Below are positions 24,320 through 33,047 of a stretch of DNA of 64,000 bases, in pieces. Each line of letters begins with the position of its first letter. Within the stretch, counting starts at the first letter, position 1. This DNA comes from Marinilactibacillus sp042660675. GTDB taxonomy: Bacteria > Bacillota > Bacilli > Lactobacillales > Carnobacteriaceae_A. Position numbers and translations under genes: made by a program. The DNA lies in assembly GCF_042660675.1 (NCBI RefSeq), contig NZ_JBHSUL010000001.1:9320-73319 (forward strand). The letters run 5' to 3'. The notes below the pieces were generated by a model. That model made no database searches, was not told the DNA's origin, and saw only the letters and a program-made list of their open reading frames with translations.

Positions 24320-26260
24320 ATGGACAAGGACAAGGACAAAAAAAAGAAACCGGAAAGAAAGAAGCGGCCACCAAGAGAGCAGACAGAATTCGATAAAAAG
24401 CTCGAATCTGAACGTCTTCTAGCTAAGAAACTTCGTAAAGAAGAAGTTGAAGCACGTAAAGAGGCTATCAAGAACAGAGAAAAGTTCAAAGGACTTCAAA
24501 TCAGACCAACCGTTTCTTTATTTGATAAAGAAGGTCGAGAAGAAGTTGGAGAAAGAAACTGGAAAGGTTATGGATTTGATATCCATCCTGAGGTTACCAT
24601 CCCCTCAGCAATCATATTAGCTTTTTTTATTGGAATAACGCTATTATTTCCTCAACAAGCTGAAACATTTTTTGCAAATACACTGGATGTTATTTCTAGT
24701 AATACTGGATGGTTTATGATTTTCGCGGCTAATATTTTTATTATTGCAGGATTATTCTTTGCTTTCAGTCGTTATGGATCAATTGTTATTGGTGGGAAAA
24801 AAGCAAAACCAGAGTTCTCTCGTTTTGCCTGGTACGCCATGCTGTTGAGCGCTGGTATGGGGATTGGATTACTGTTTTGGAGTGTTGCAGAACCAATCAA
24901 TCACTTAGGTAACCCGTCTCCAATGTTCAACTCTACGGCACCCAATTCGCCTGCTGCTGCTCAGTCAGCTATGGCTACTACCTTCTTCCACTGGGGGATT
25001 CACCCTTGGGCAATTTATGCCGTTGTTGGACTAGGATTAGCTTTCTTTTCTTACAACAAAGGTTTACCTTTAACGATTCGTTCGCTCTTTTATCCATTGA
25101 TTGGAAACAAGATCTATGGGTTCTGGGGAAATATTATTGATATTCTATCCGTACTTGCTACACTGATGGGACTTGCAACATCACTTGGTCTCGGTGTTTC
25201 ACAAGTTAATGCTGGATTAAATAACTTATTTGGTATCAGCATCAGTACAACTGTACAAGTTATTTTAATTGTCGTGATTACAGGTTTTGCTACAATCTCC
25301 GTTATTATGGGATTAGATGGTGGTGTTAAACGTTTAAGCGAAATCAATATGGTTTTAGCTGGGGTTTTCCTACTGTTTGTATTAATCACTGGTCCGACTG
25401 TTTATATTTTAAGTGGTTTCACTCAAAACATTGGTTACTTCATATCTAACTTTATTGAAATGAGTACCTGGACTGAAACGTTCCGAGATACTAATTGGCA
25501 AAGCACTTGGACGATCTTCTATTGGTCATGGTGGATTTCATGGTCACCATTCGTTGGAATGTTTATCGCACGTGTGTCAAAAGGTCGGACAGTTAGAGAG
25601 TTTATCGTTGGGGTTGTTTTGATTCCAACAGCCATCTCATTCATCTGGATGAGCGTATTCGGTGGAACTGCCATCTTCCAAGAAATGAATGGGATCGCTG
25701 ATTTAGCTTCAGCTGTTGCGGTCGATGAATCACTCGCCTTATTCGCAATGGTAGAAGGATTACCATTATCTTCTATTCTGTCGTTTGTTGGAGTTGTGTT
25801 GGTTATCGTGTTCTTTGTTACTTCCGCAGACTCTGGTTCATTGGTCGTTGACCATTTAACTTCTGGTGGGAAGCTTGATTCTCCAATTCCACAGCGTATA
25901 TTCTGGACTGCTATTGCAGGTGTTATCGCAGCGACATTACTTGTTGGTGGTGGATTATCTGCACTACAGACTGCTTCTGTGATTACCGGTTTGCCGTTCA
26001 CCTTTATATTACTCACAATGATTTATTCACTTTATTTAGGTCTAAGGCAAGAATTCTTAATTGAACGAGCAGTTAATCAAAAACTACAAAGAGTGACAGA
26101 TGATCACATCATCAGTGAAGTTATTCAAACGAGAGTTCAAGATGAAGCACTCGTAGAAGCCGTTGCTGAAAAACTAGCTGAAGAAGAGCGATCTAAATCA
26201 GGAAACTCATCGGTGACTGTTAGCGAAAAAGAACAAGAAGCTTTGAAAAAAGACTCATAA
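24320..26260 (+). CDS. BCCT-family betaine/choline/carnitine transporter
   Basis: This 646-residue protein has a charged N-terminal cytoplasmic extension of about 70 residues (DKDKKKKPERKKRPP), twelve membrane segments and an acidic C-terminal tail. BCCT signatures include AGMGIGLLFWSVAEPINHLGNP, FFHWGIHPWAIYAVVGLGLAFF, FYWSWWISWSPFVGMFIARVSKGRTVREFI and FVTSADSGSLVVDHL. The GMGIG motif occurs in sodium-coupled betaine carriers such as BetP. It imports compatible solutes under osmotic stress. The start ATG 24320 is nine bases after AAGAAAGG; the in-frame TTG at 24311 is too close. The charged termini may sense osmolarity, by analogy with BetP. Confidence 0.9.
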   Translation: MDKDKDKKKKPERKKRPPREQTEFDKKLESERLLAKKLRKEEVEARKEAIKNREKFKGLQIRPTVSLFDKEGREEVGERNWKGYGFDIHPEVTIPSAIILAFFIGITLLFPQQAETFFANTLDVISSNTGWFMIFAANIFIIAGLFFAFSRYGSIVIGGKKAKPEFSRFAWYAMLLSAGMGIGLLFWSVAEPINHLGNPSPMFNSTAPNSPAAAQSAMATTFFHWGIHPWAIYAVVGLGLAFFSYNKGLPLTIRSLFYPLIGNKIYGFWGNIIDILSVLATLMGLATSLGLGVSQVNAGLNNLFGISISTTVQVILIVVITGFATISVIMGLDGGVKRLSEINMVLAGVFLLFVLITGPTVYILSGFTQNIGYFISNFIEMSTWTETFRDTNWQSTWTIFYWSWWISWSPFVGMFIARVSKGRTVREFIVGVVLIPTAISFIWMSVFGGTAIFQEMNGIADLASAVAVDESLALFAMVEGLPLSSILSFVGVVLVIVFFVTSADSGSLVVDHLTSGGKLDSPIPQRIFWTAIAGVIAATLLVGGGLSALQTASVITGLPFTFILLTMIYSLYLGLRQEFLIERAVNQKLQRVTDDHIISEVIQTRVQDEALVEAVAEKLAEEERSKSGNSSVTVSEKEQEALKKDS

Positions 26261-26268
26261 AAAACTAA

Positions 26269-26311
26269 AGTACCAGAAGTCAGCTCAACGGCTAACTTCT
26301 GGTACTTTTTT
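26269..26311 (+). terminator. Terminator after the BCCT gene
   Basis: A perfect 12-bp stem (26269-26280 with 26295-26306) is followed by T-rich sequence, eight bases after the stop. Confidence 0.85.
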
Positions 26312-26339
26312 GTATTCAACCCTTAAATACTCAATTCTT

Positions 26340-26765
26340 TTACTTTCTAAATAGGCTCAAACTTGAAAAAATACCCATTAGGATATACAAGATAGGACTA
26401 TTATAGATTAAATAAAAATCTATATTGAAAGGCATTGACGGAAATACTACGAAAAAGAATTGAATCATCAGTAATATGTAAAGCAAAATCAGAATAGCGA
26501 ATAAGTATCTGGCGAAATGCACGTAATTAGTAGGTAGTGTAAGAACCGATCTTAGTATAATACTTTTCGTTATTAGAGCGAATAAAGCCGTATAAAAAAT
26601 TGGACGAGCAATCATAAAGTAGATAAAAGAGTAACGTACTACATAATTTATTGCACTATACTCCTTTAGATAAAATAGATACGCACCAATATAGATTAGG
26701 CTGATTGAAACAAGTATGAGCCCCATCGTAAAGTAAACTTTATAATCTAACCTATTGTTTCCCAT
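26340..26765 (-). CDS. Four-helix membrane protein, unknown
   Basis: This 141-residue protein has four hydrophobic segments (near 12-32, 42-70, 80-105 and 115-138) and no recognisable family motif. The start ATG follows GAAGGAGTGATATC. It is A+T-rich relative to its neighbours. It lies alone, and the function cannot be inferred. Confidence 0.55.
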   Translation of the reverse strand: MGNNRLDYKVYFTMGLILVSISLIYIGAYLFYLKEYSAINYVVRYSFIYFMIARPIFYTALFALITKSIILRSVLTLPTNYVHFARYLFAILILLYILLMIQFFFVVFPSMPFNIDFYLIYNSPILYILMGIFSSLSLFRK

Positions 26766-26870
26766 GATATCACTCCTTCAAGTGTTTCTCTTATAGTATA
26801 GGTTACTAATCGAGAAAACAAGCTTGTACTAAATTGATACATCCTTGTCATCATTCTTCGTCAACTCAAT

Positions 26871-26922
26871 CAATAATGAACAAAAAGAACCGCCACTAAG
26901 CGGTTCTTTTTGTTCATTATTG
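26871..26922. terminator. Perfect 23-bp inverted repeat, bidirectional terminator
   Basis: Arms 26871-26893 and 26900-26922 are exact reverse complements with a six-base loop. A-rich and T-rich flanks on both sides fit termination of the DUF975 gene on the minus strand. Confidence 0.75.
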
Positions 26923-26953
26923 AAATATTTTTTATAAGTCTAGCTTACAAACC

Positions 26954-27712
26954 TTAAAACTGTTCATCCCATTCAGAAGATGTACTATCAGAAGATGATA
27001 AAGAAATCTTTAATTCCTCATAAAACAATGCTACCGCTACATTATATCGAGTAATATTTCTAATATACAAAATAAAGAATACTAGATACAAAAGTAGCGC
27101 TCCTCCCAATGAATAAATGATATTGGCAGAAAATTCAATCATACCTTGTGGTTCTAAAATTAAAGTAACTAATGGAACAAATGTCAATGCCAGCGCCACT
27201 ACTAATATAATAAATGGAATCAAGTAATATGACCAAAACAAAAAGAATAAGCTTTTTTTATGACCATTCATCATACTTCGACTGTAATCAATAGCATCGT
27301 TTCCTGTAATTTCTTCATTATCTTTCATAATATAAGGTGTCATAGAGTAAGATAATTGCTTGATGTAACCCGGAATCAAAAATAGTATACTCCACAAAAT
27401 GATATAGATTGAACTTAATCCTGCACCGATGAAATATCTAATTCCACTATGTCTGACTTCTTGTGTCACATCTTTTTCAAATGATAGTCTTTCACTTCTA
27501 ACCACTTTTAAATAGGTGATTGAAACGAAAAATGGAACCACTAGACTAATCAACAAGGTGACAATATCTAATATGATGGAATCGAAGAATAACTCGTAAC
27601 CAAAATTTATGATAAATAAAATGATCATCGGTATAATCATCAGTCCATATGTAGCTTTCCAATTGCCTTTTACTATGTCATTCGCTCTACTTCTTAATAA
27701 TTTGTTATCGAT
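26954..27712 (-). CDS. DUF975 membrane protein (first copy), probable AUC start
   Basis: This polytopic protein of about 252 residues has the DUF975 core IPGYIKQLSYSMTPYIMKDNEEITGNDAIDYSRSMMNGHKKSLFF near residues 115-160 and about six membrane helices; its function is unknown. The first ATG in frame (27640) would delete the conserved family N terminus, which is readable upstream as LLRSRANDIVKGNWKATYG. No ATG, GTG or TTG lies between that region and the in-frame stop TGA at 27721-27719. GAGGAG at 27727-27722 is nine bases before an ATC at 27712, where family members have Met. The paralogue at 28656 has the same arrangement. The protein is therefore best read from ATC, which remains an inference. 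Confidence 0.65.
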   Translation of the reverse strand: MDNKLLRSRANDIVKGNWKATYGLMIIPMIILFIINFGYELFFDSIILDIVTLLISLVVPFFVSITYLKVVRSERLSFEKDVTQEVRHSGIRYFIGAGLSSIYIILWSILFLIPGYIKQLSYSMTPYIMKDNEEITGNDAIDYSRSMMNGHKKSLFFLFWSYYLIPFIILVVALALTFVPLVTLILEPQGMIEFSANIIYSLGGALLLYLVFFILYIRNITRYNVAVALFYEELKISLSSSDSTSSEWDEQF

Positions 27713-28060
27713 CTTACGTCACTCCTCAATTTTATTGAGCAACGATATACTCGAACTTTCAGATTGTGGATTTTCATTTCAAGATCGATAGCTTTTCAAA
27801 GAAAACTAAGCTACTGCTAATTTTTTCCGTTTGAACACCTTTTATCTATTATAGAGAATACACACATTAATCCCAGATATATCTTTGCCACTAATTGAGT
27901 ATACAGACACAACCTTATAATATCAATATCTATAGAAAAATATTATGTATAACCTCTTTCTTCAAAGTTATAGATTACTATACGTTAGTTACTTTATCGT
28001 TGATACTATCTTATCAGTCACTCAATTCATAATTCTGTCGTTATTTCTCAATTACTCATT
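27713..28060. other. Intergenic leader region of the first DUF975 gene
   Basis: This stretch carries a minus-strand leader. CTCAAT/ATTGAG can form a small hairpin that ends in the Shine-Dalgarno, and 27781-27790 is exactly complementary to 27706-27715, which covers the ATC start. A TATAAT box occurs on the minus strand near 27847-27852 without a convincing -35. No ORF is supported here. Confidence 0.45.
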
Positions 28061-28537
28061 TTATGGCACAAAACGACTCACTGAAAAATATATATAAACT
28101 ACCTCTGCATTTGTCAGTCTAAACACACCGTCAAGAGATTGCGAATCTCTTTCCAGTCTTTCAAAGAGATTAACTCCATAGGAAAAAGTATCGTCAGGAA
28201 GAAAATCATAAGCCACAGTAGTTACTGCGAAATCCTCGGGATCTGCATTCTCCCATTTTCCATCGACATACTTTTCAAGACTCAATTCGCTGCCAACAAC
28301 AAGCTCTTCAACGGATTGATTTGTAATTTCAATGTTTAAGAAAAGTTCATCGAGTTCTTCCTCTTTCAAGACCATCCCATCTTCCTTTATGGATACGTCC
28401 AAACGATTCTCAATCACTGTATCCGTTACGATTTTTGAATGATCGATTTGGTTGATACTATATAAAAACTCTCCTTCTTCATTTCCAGCACACCCACTCA
28501 GCACTATCAATCCAAATAAAACCATCAATATTTTCAT
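28061..28537 (-). CDS. Lipoprotein with an Ig-like/DUF-type domain, between two DUF975 genes
   Basis: This 158-residue protein has a lipoprotein signal MVLFGLIVLSGCAGNEE with the lipid Cys at about residue 17. A beta-rich domain follows (LFLNIEITNQSVEELVVGSELSLEKYVDGKWENADPE and DDTFSYGVNLFERLERDSQSLDGVFRLTNAEVVYIYFSV) resembling Ig-like domains of surface lipoproteins that appear near transport or stress genes. ATG 28537 is nine bases from AGGAG, whereas ATG 28543 is too close. It lies 348 bases upstream of the first DUF975 gene and 118 bases downstream of the second one's end. Function unknown. Confidence 0.65.
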   Translation of the reverse strand: MKILMVLFGLIVLSGCAGNEEGEFLYSINQIDHSKIVTDTVIENRLDVSIKEDGMVLKEEELDELFLNIEITNQSVEELVVGSELSLEKYVDGKWENADPEDFAVTTVAYDFLPDDTFSYGVNLFERLERDSQSLDGVFRLTNAEVVYIYFSVSRFVP

Positions 28538-28655
28538 GATCATTTTCTCCTATCCGTTTTGATTTATCTGTCAGAAAATTAAAGTGTTCATTACATAGAA
28601 AACCAACTTTACTACTACAAGGTTTCGCTATCCAATACCGACCTACCTTTGTAGA

Positions 28656-29438
28656 TTAAAATTCCTCGTCCCACTCGGGCTGCGTTTCTTCAACGACGTA
28701 ATGGCTTTCTCCATGAATTTCTTCGTAGAAAAGAGCAGCTGCAACATTATAGCGCGGAATATTTCTGATAGCTAAGATAAGCGGGCCCACTACTGCAACA
28801 ATGAACATTACTAGGGCAGCCAAAGAAATAAAGATTGCAGTGCCGCCTTCATAAGCACCATCAGGTAAGAAGGCTGTGCCAATTATCGTGACAGTCAATA
28901 CCAGTATATACAATAAAGCCGGCGGTAATGCATAAGTTAAAAAAAGGAAGAACAAAGATTTCTTGTGCCCGTTCATCATTCTACGACTTTCCGTAATCGC
29001 ATCAATGGGTCTAATGGTCGCATCGTCTTTCATGATATAAGGTGTCATCGCGTAAGAATACTGTTTGATGATACCAGGAATCGTAAACAAGAGTGCCCAA
29101 AGAAAAATAAAAACTTGTACAAGAAAAGAACCTACAAAATAACGTATACCATTATTTCTGATTTCACCAACTACATATTCTCTAATGGTTATTTTTTCGT
29201 CTCGTACAAGTTTCAAATGGATACTAGCTACTAGAAAAGGAACGATTCCAGCGATTAAGCCAATCAATATTGCGAGGGTATAAGCTGAAAAGAAACTTTC
29301 ATTTAAAATAGGGATGATAATTGCGCCAAGCATCACCAAGTATATGAGAATGGGTGGTACAATGATTGAACCGTATGTAATCAAGCGGTTCTTTTTCACG
29401 ATTTCGTTTGCTTTACTTCTGATAATTTTCGTATTGAT
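28656..29438 (-). CDS. DUF975 membrane protein (second copy), probable AUC start
   Basis: This protein of about 260 residues has the DUF975 core IPGIIKQYSYAMTPYIMKDDATIRPIDAITESRRMMNGHKKSLFF and about six membrane helices. The GTG at 29399 is the first canonical start in frame but lacks a ribosome site and would cut off the conserved IIRSKANEIVKKNRLITYG. AGGAG at 29452-29448 is nine bases before an ATC at 29438. An in-frame TAG (29444-29442) lies two codons upstream, and no canonical start falls between. The layout is identical to that of the paralogue at 27712. It ends in an acidic WDEEF tail; the other copy ends in WDEQF. Confidence 0.65.
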   Translation of the reverse strand: MNTKIIRSKANEIVKKNRLITYGSIIVPPILIYLVMLGAIIIPILNESFFSAYTLAILIGLIAGIVPFLVASIHLKLVRDEKITIREYVVGEIRNNGIRYFVGSFLVQVFIFLWALLFTIPGIIKQYSYAMTPYIMKDDATIRPIDAITESRRMMNGHKKSLFFLFLTYALPPALLYILVLTVTIIGTAFLPDGAYEGGTAIFISLAALVMFIVAVVGPLILAIRNIPRYNVAAALFYEEIHGESHYVVEETQPEWDEEF

Positions 29439-29550
29439 AAGCTACCACTCCTAATTTTAAATTAATGAACCCATTACTATAATAGTATCACTCACATAAT
29501 ATAAAGTTTAAATCATATCCTTTTGATAGTCTTATTGTACACTTCTTTAG

Positions 29551-29579
29551 AAAAAAAGAACCTCTAATCTAGAGGTTCT
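29551..29579 (-). terminator. Terminator for the AgcS symporter gene
   Basis: On the minus strand, a perfect 9-bp stem (29579-29571 with 29565-29557) with a five-base loop is followed by seven T. Confidence 0.85.
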
Positions 29580-29598
29580 CAGTCAATTTCTTATTAAC

Positions 29599-30978
29599 TT
29601 ATTTCTGCTTCTCTTCTTTTTCGTAGATTCCGCCCTTGCCGAAATACTCTTTGGTGAGTGTGACAATAACCGGACTCAAAATAAGAAGACCAATCAAATT
29701 TGGTAAAGCCATCAAACCATTCAGAGTATCTGCTAATGCCCATACTGCACGTAGACCGCCAACTGATCCTACAACAATCAATGGCAAGTAAACGAGACGA
29801 TAAACAATGATCGACTTCGGTCCAAACAAGAACTCCATACAACGTTCTCCGTAATAAGACCAGCCTAGTAGTGTTGAAAAGGCAAAGAAAATCAATCCGA
29901 ACGTTACGACATATCCACCATACGCCAGTCCTTCTTCAAACGCCGCAGTTGTTAGTGGTGCACCGTCTAATCCTGTATCATAGGCTCCTGTCATCACGAT
30001 AACGAGTGCTGTGATTGTACATAAGACAAGCGTATCTGCAAAGACTTCAAAGACGCCCCATAACCCTTGTCTAACAGGATGATCTGTTGTCGCAGCCGCG
30101 TGCGCAATCGGTGCGCTACCAAGTCCAGCTTCATTTGTGAAGACTCCTCTAGCTACACCATAGCGGACCGATAACATAATAGAAGATCCAACGAATCCTC
30201 CTGTTGCTGCTGAACCTGTGAAGGCATCATGAAAAATGACTCCGAATGCTTCTGGTACTAATGTGATGTTTAGTAAGATGATACTGACACCACCGATAAT
30301 ATAGATGGCTGCCATAAAAGGCACAATAATTTCAGTAACCTTCCCAATTGATTGGATACCACCTAAAATAACGAGCGCTACCAGAATTGCGAGCACAATA
30401 CCTGTAATCAACGGATTAATTCCAAACGTCGCATTTAAGGAGTCCGCAACAGAATTCGATTGAACCATGTTTCCAATCCCAAAGGTCGCAAGTGTTCCAA
30501 ATACCGCAAAAACAATCGCGAGCCATTTCATGTTGGCACCTCTCGTTAGGTAGTACATCGGTCCCCCAACAAAGCGACCATCTTCTGTCTTTTCCCGGTA
30601 CTTGATAGACAAGACAACTTCCCCATACTTTGTTGTCATTCCAAACAATGCGGCAATCCACATCCAAAATACTGCACCTGGTCCACCAATTGCGATGGCT
30701 GTTCCGACACCAGCAATATTTCCCGTACCGACTGTCGCAGCTAAAGCCGTTGAAACAGCTTGAAATGCTGTAATTTCCCCTTCACCAACTTGATCTTTGC
30801 TGAAAATCTTAAAAAATGTTTGTCGGATGATATATCCAAATTTTCTAAAAGAAATAAATCCCGTAAAAGCAGTTAAAAAAATCCCTGTCCCAAAAATCAA
30901 TAATAAAAATGGCCATCCCCAAACGAGGTTGTTCACGAACTCATTCACCTTCATGACCTGCTCCATAAACCCTTCCAT
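29599..30978 (-). CDS. Alanine/glycine:cation symporter (AgcS family)
   Basis: This 459-residue protein has about eleven membrane helices and AgcS signatures: VSTALAATVGTGNIAGVGTAIAIGGPGAVFWMWIAALFGMTTKYGEVVLSIKYRE near residues 70-125, GGPMYYLTRG, and GVFTNEAGLGSAPIAHAAATTDHPVRQGLWGVFEVFADTLVLCTITALVI. It imports alanine, glycine or a related amino acid with sodium or proton. ATG 30978 follows AAAGGGGACTAGGGT. No glycine riboswitch is visible upstream. It is monocistronic. Confidence 0.88.
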   Translation of the reverse strand: MEGFMEQVMKVNEFVNNLVWGWPFLLLIFGTGIFLTAFTGFISFRKFGYIIRQTFFKIFSKDQVGEGEITAFQAVSTALAATVGTGNIAGVGTAIAIGGPGAVFWMWIAALFGMTTKYGEVVLSIKYREKTEDGRFVGGPMYYLTRGANMKWLAIVFAVFGTLATFGIGNMVQSNSVADSLNATFGINPLITGIVLAILVALVILGGIQSIGKVTEIIVPFMAAIYIIGGVSIILLNITLVPEAFGVIFHDAFTGSAATGGFVGSSIMLSVRYGVARGVFTNEAGLGSAPIAHAAATTDHPVRQGLWGVFEVFADTLVLCTITALVIVMTGAYDTGLDGAPLTTAAFEEGLAYGGYVVTFGLIFFAFSTLLGWSYYGERCMEFLFGPKSIIVYRLVYLPLIVVGSVGGLRAVWALADTLNGLMALPNLIGLLILSPVIVTLTKEYFGKGGIYEKEEKQK

Positions 30979-31341
30979 ACCCTAGTCCCCTTTTGTTTCA
31001 TTCTCATTTATAATTCATAATAATACCACATTATAGAATCCTAGTGTTGGGTAATTTCACTAAAATCATGAAGGTTACGGTTACAATTTCATTTTTTGTT
31101 GTCAGATATCTTTGGGATTGTTCTTTAATAAAATACAGCAAAACAGTAAGCCAAGTCCAGACTTCTGTGTAAAATGTACTTGGGTCATATGAATGCCTTC
31201 TAGTATGTTTTTAGTGGTTAAAAATAGTGTACCGTACAGGCAATCATATGGCCTTTCTTTTTACACAATTATATGTACTTTATCTTAGTTTATTTGTTAT
31301 ATTTAATTGTTCTATAAAATAACTTATTTTGGAGGAATAAC
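30979..31341. other. Intergenic region upstream of TMEM175
   Basis: These 363 bases are A+T-rich. There is a short AGGC/GCCT hairpin followed by T-rich sequence near 31235-31262. I see no ORF with a ribosome site except the coupled short ORF that starts at 31342, and no recognised riboswitch. Confidence 0.4.
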
Positions 31342-31386
31342 ATGAAAGAATTAAGTTTATTTAAGCTGGGAGAAACTTCAGTATGA
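31342..31386 (+). CDS. 14-residue upstream ORF coupled to TMEM175
   Basis: The ORF encodes MKELSLFKLGETSV. It follows a strong GGAGG (31331-31335) six bases away, and its TGA (31384-31386) overlaps the next ATG (31383-31385) as ATGA. Such an arrangement allows translational coupling: ribosomes finishing the short ORF can restart on the channel gene, whose own ribosome site (GGGAG) lies inside the short ORF. The peptide itself has no recognised motif. It could also be the remnant of a lost gene. Confidence 0.5.
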   Translation: MKELSLFKLGETSV

Positions 31387-31958
31387 AAACAAATCGCATG
31401 GAGGCATTTAGCGATGGTGTACTAGCAATCATTATAACGATAATGGTATTAGAGCTAAAGCCACCAGAAATCATTGATAAAGAAGCGTTCAAAATATTAA
31501 TTCCAACATTAATTAGTTATATATTAAGTTTTATTTATGTAGGAATCTATTGGAATAATCACCATCATTTACTATATAAATTAAGTCGTCTGAATGGGCA
31601 AGTTCTTTGGAGTAATCTTCATTGGCTGTTCTGGATGTCATTAATACCTTTTTCAACAGCTTGGGTTGGAATGAACCCATTAGAAACTGTTCCAACTATA
31701 TTTTATGGAGTAATATTATTATTTTGCGGCATCTCATACTTGCTATTACAGAGAAAAGTAGTTCATTGCGAAGGAAGAAATTCTGATTTGGCAAAAGAGA
31801 TTGGCTATGACTGGAAAGGGAAAATAACGATGTTATTGTATGCAACTGGCATTATTTTCGCGTTTTGGGTCCCACTCATTTCTTATATTATATATTTTGT
31901 TGTTGCAATAGGATGGTTTATACCAGATTCTCGAATAGAGAAAACAATTATGAAATAG
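31383..31958 (+). CDS. TMEM175-family (DUF1211) potassium channel-like protein
   Basis: The 191-residue protein opens with the family signature MEAFSDGVLAIIITIMVLELKPP, the FSD-containing pore helix of bacterial TMEM175. About six hydrophobic segments follow, with YWNNHHHLLYKLSRLNGQVLWSNLHWLFWMSLIPFSTAWVG. Bacterial members form tetrameric, weakly potassium-selective channels. Start ATG 31383 overlaps the stop of a short upstream ORF. This gene is more A+T-rich than its neighbours and has no obvious partners. Confidence 0.8.
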   Translation: MKTNRMEAFSDGVLAIIITIMVLELKPPEIIDKEAFKILIPTLISYILSFIYVGIYWNNHHHLLYKLSRLNGQVLWSNLHWLFWMSLIPFSTAWVGMNPLETVPTIFYGVILLFCGISYLLLQRKVVHCEGRNSDLAKEIGYDWKGKITMLLYATGIIFAFWVPLISYIIYFVVAIGWFIPDSRIEKTIMK

Positions 31959-32078
31959 TTAAAATAATATCAGAATTAAACTTTTAGATGTGTAATCAGG
32001 ATTAAGGACATTATAATATAGAAAAAATCAGAATGAGGCCAGAAAAAAACTTCACAGTAACTAAAAAAACGTTAATTG

Positions 32079-32129
32079 GTACCGCCCCCCCAAAGTTAGA
32101 ATGTTACTCTAACTTTGGGGGGGCGGTAC
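32079..32129. repeat. Perfect 22-bp inverted repeat with C7/G7 tracts
   Basis: Arms 32079-32100 and 32108-32129 are exact reverse complements with the loop ATGTTAC. Each arm contains seven consecutive C or G, very unlike the A+T-rich surroundings. It lies between the end of TMEM175 and the end of the MetQ-like gene, so it may be a bidirectional terminator, but no good T-run follows on either strand. A mobile palindromic element is an alternative. Confidence 0.7.
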
Positions 32130-32187
32130 ATTTTCACTCAGCTTTTGGAGTTTTTTAAGTTATCTTTTTTTGAAACATTTTTCTATT

Positions 32188-33015
32188 CTACCAAGCTGGT
32201 ACTAAGGCGCCTTTAAAGGTTTCTTCGATGTACTGCTTAATCTCTGGTGTTTTGTAGTATTCAACGAATTGTGCGAGTGCTTCATCATCTTGGTCTTCTG
32301 TACGAGAAACGATGTAATTTACTTGTACAAGGTCATCAACGTCTTCCATGAAAATACCAAATTCTTGTGGGTTGATTCCGGCATCCAAGATGAAATTGGA
32401 ATTGATTCCTGCAGCGCCAACATCCTGTAGTTGAGACGGAAGTTGCGCGGCTTCTGATGTAACGAAATCTAGGTTCAACGGGTTCTCTACGATATCACTG
32501 GTCGTTACTTCGACACCTGAGCCTTCTGGTAATATAATCAGACCTGCTGCGTTAAATAACTGTAGGGCACGTCCTTCTTGGGTTGGTGAATTTGGAATAC
32601 CAATCACGTCGCCTTCTTGAATTTCACTGACGTCATTATATTTTTCTGAGTAAATTCCCATTGGGATGGTTAATGTTGGTTCAATTTTTGCTAGGTCGTA
32701 GCCACTTTCTTCAACGACCGTGTCTAAAAAGATGCCTGTTTGAAAAGAGTTGATATCAATCTCTCCGTCAGCTAGTGCAGCGTTAGGTTTTACAAAGTCT
32801 GTGAATGAAACAATATCGATTTCAAAATCATCTTCTGCGGCTAGCTTTTTCACTTCGTTTACAATATCCTCATGCGGTCCAGCTGTTACGCCAACTGTTA
32901 GGACCCCATCGCTAAGTAAATCTTCTGATTCTGCGGATTCTGATTCTTGTCCGCCACATCCTGTTAAAAAGGCTCCGATTGCTACTGTTTTCAAAATACC
33001 CCATGTTTTTCTCAT
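32188..33015 (-). CDS. MetQ/NlpA-family substrate-binding lipoprotein in a Met T-box operon
   Basis: This 275-residue lipoprotein has signal AIGAFLTGCGGQ with the lipid Cys near residue 21 and an NlpA/MetQ domain: LTVGVTAGPHEDIVNEV, SFTDFVKPNAALADGEIDINSFQTGIFLD, IGIPNSPTQEGRALQLFNAAGLI, and a C-terminal YYKTPEIKQYIEETFKGALVPAW. MetQ proteins deliver methionine to MetNI; relatives bind methionine analogues or peptides. It is the last gene of a three-gene operon, 32 bases after the aminotransferase stop, with no MetN or MetI gene nearby. It probably feeds a MetNI complex encoded elsewhere. Confidence 0.85.
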   Translation of the reverse strand: MRKTWGILKTVAIGAFLTGCGGQESESAESEDLLSDGVLTVGVTAGPHEDIVNEVKKLAAEDDFEIDIVSFTDFVKPNAALADGEIDINSFQTGIFLDTVVEESGYDLAKIEPTLTIPMGIYSEKYNDVSEIQEGDVIGIPNSPTQEGRALQLFNAAGLIILPEGSGVEVTTSDIVENPLNLDFVTSEAAQLPSQLQDVGAAGINSNFILDAGINPQEFGIFMEDVDDLVQVNYIVSRTEDQDDEALAQFVEYYKTPEIKQYIEETFKGALVPAW

Positions 33016-33047
33016 TTTATTTTCCCCCTATTTTTTTCGCTTTTCTT

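Noticed and set aside
25519..26016. Minus-strand 165-codon ORF inside the BCCT gene
   Set aside because: Shadow of a clear transporter reading frame; low-complexity product and no ribosome site.
29399..29399. GTG at 29399 and ATG at 27640 as starts of the DUF975 genes
   Set aside because: Both remove conserved N-terminal residues and lack Shine-Dalgarno sequences.
30979..31341. Glycine riboswitch upstream of the AgcS gene
   Set aside because: None of the conserved glycine aptamer motifs is visible.
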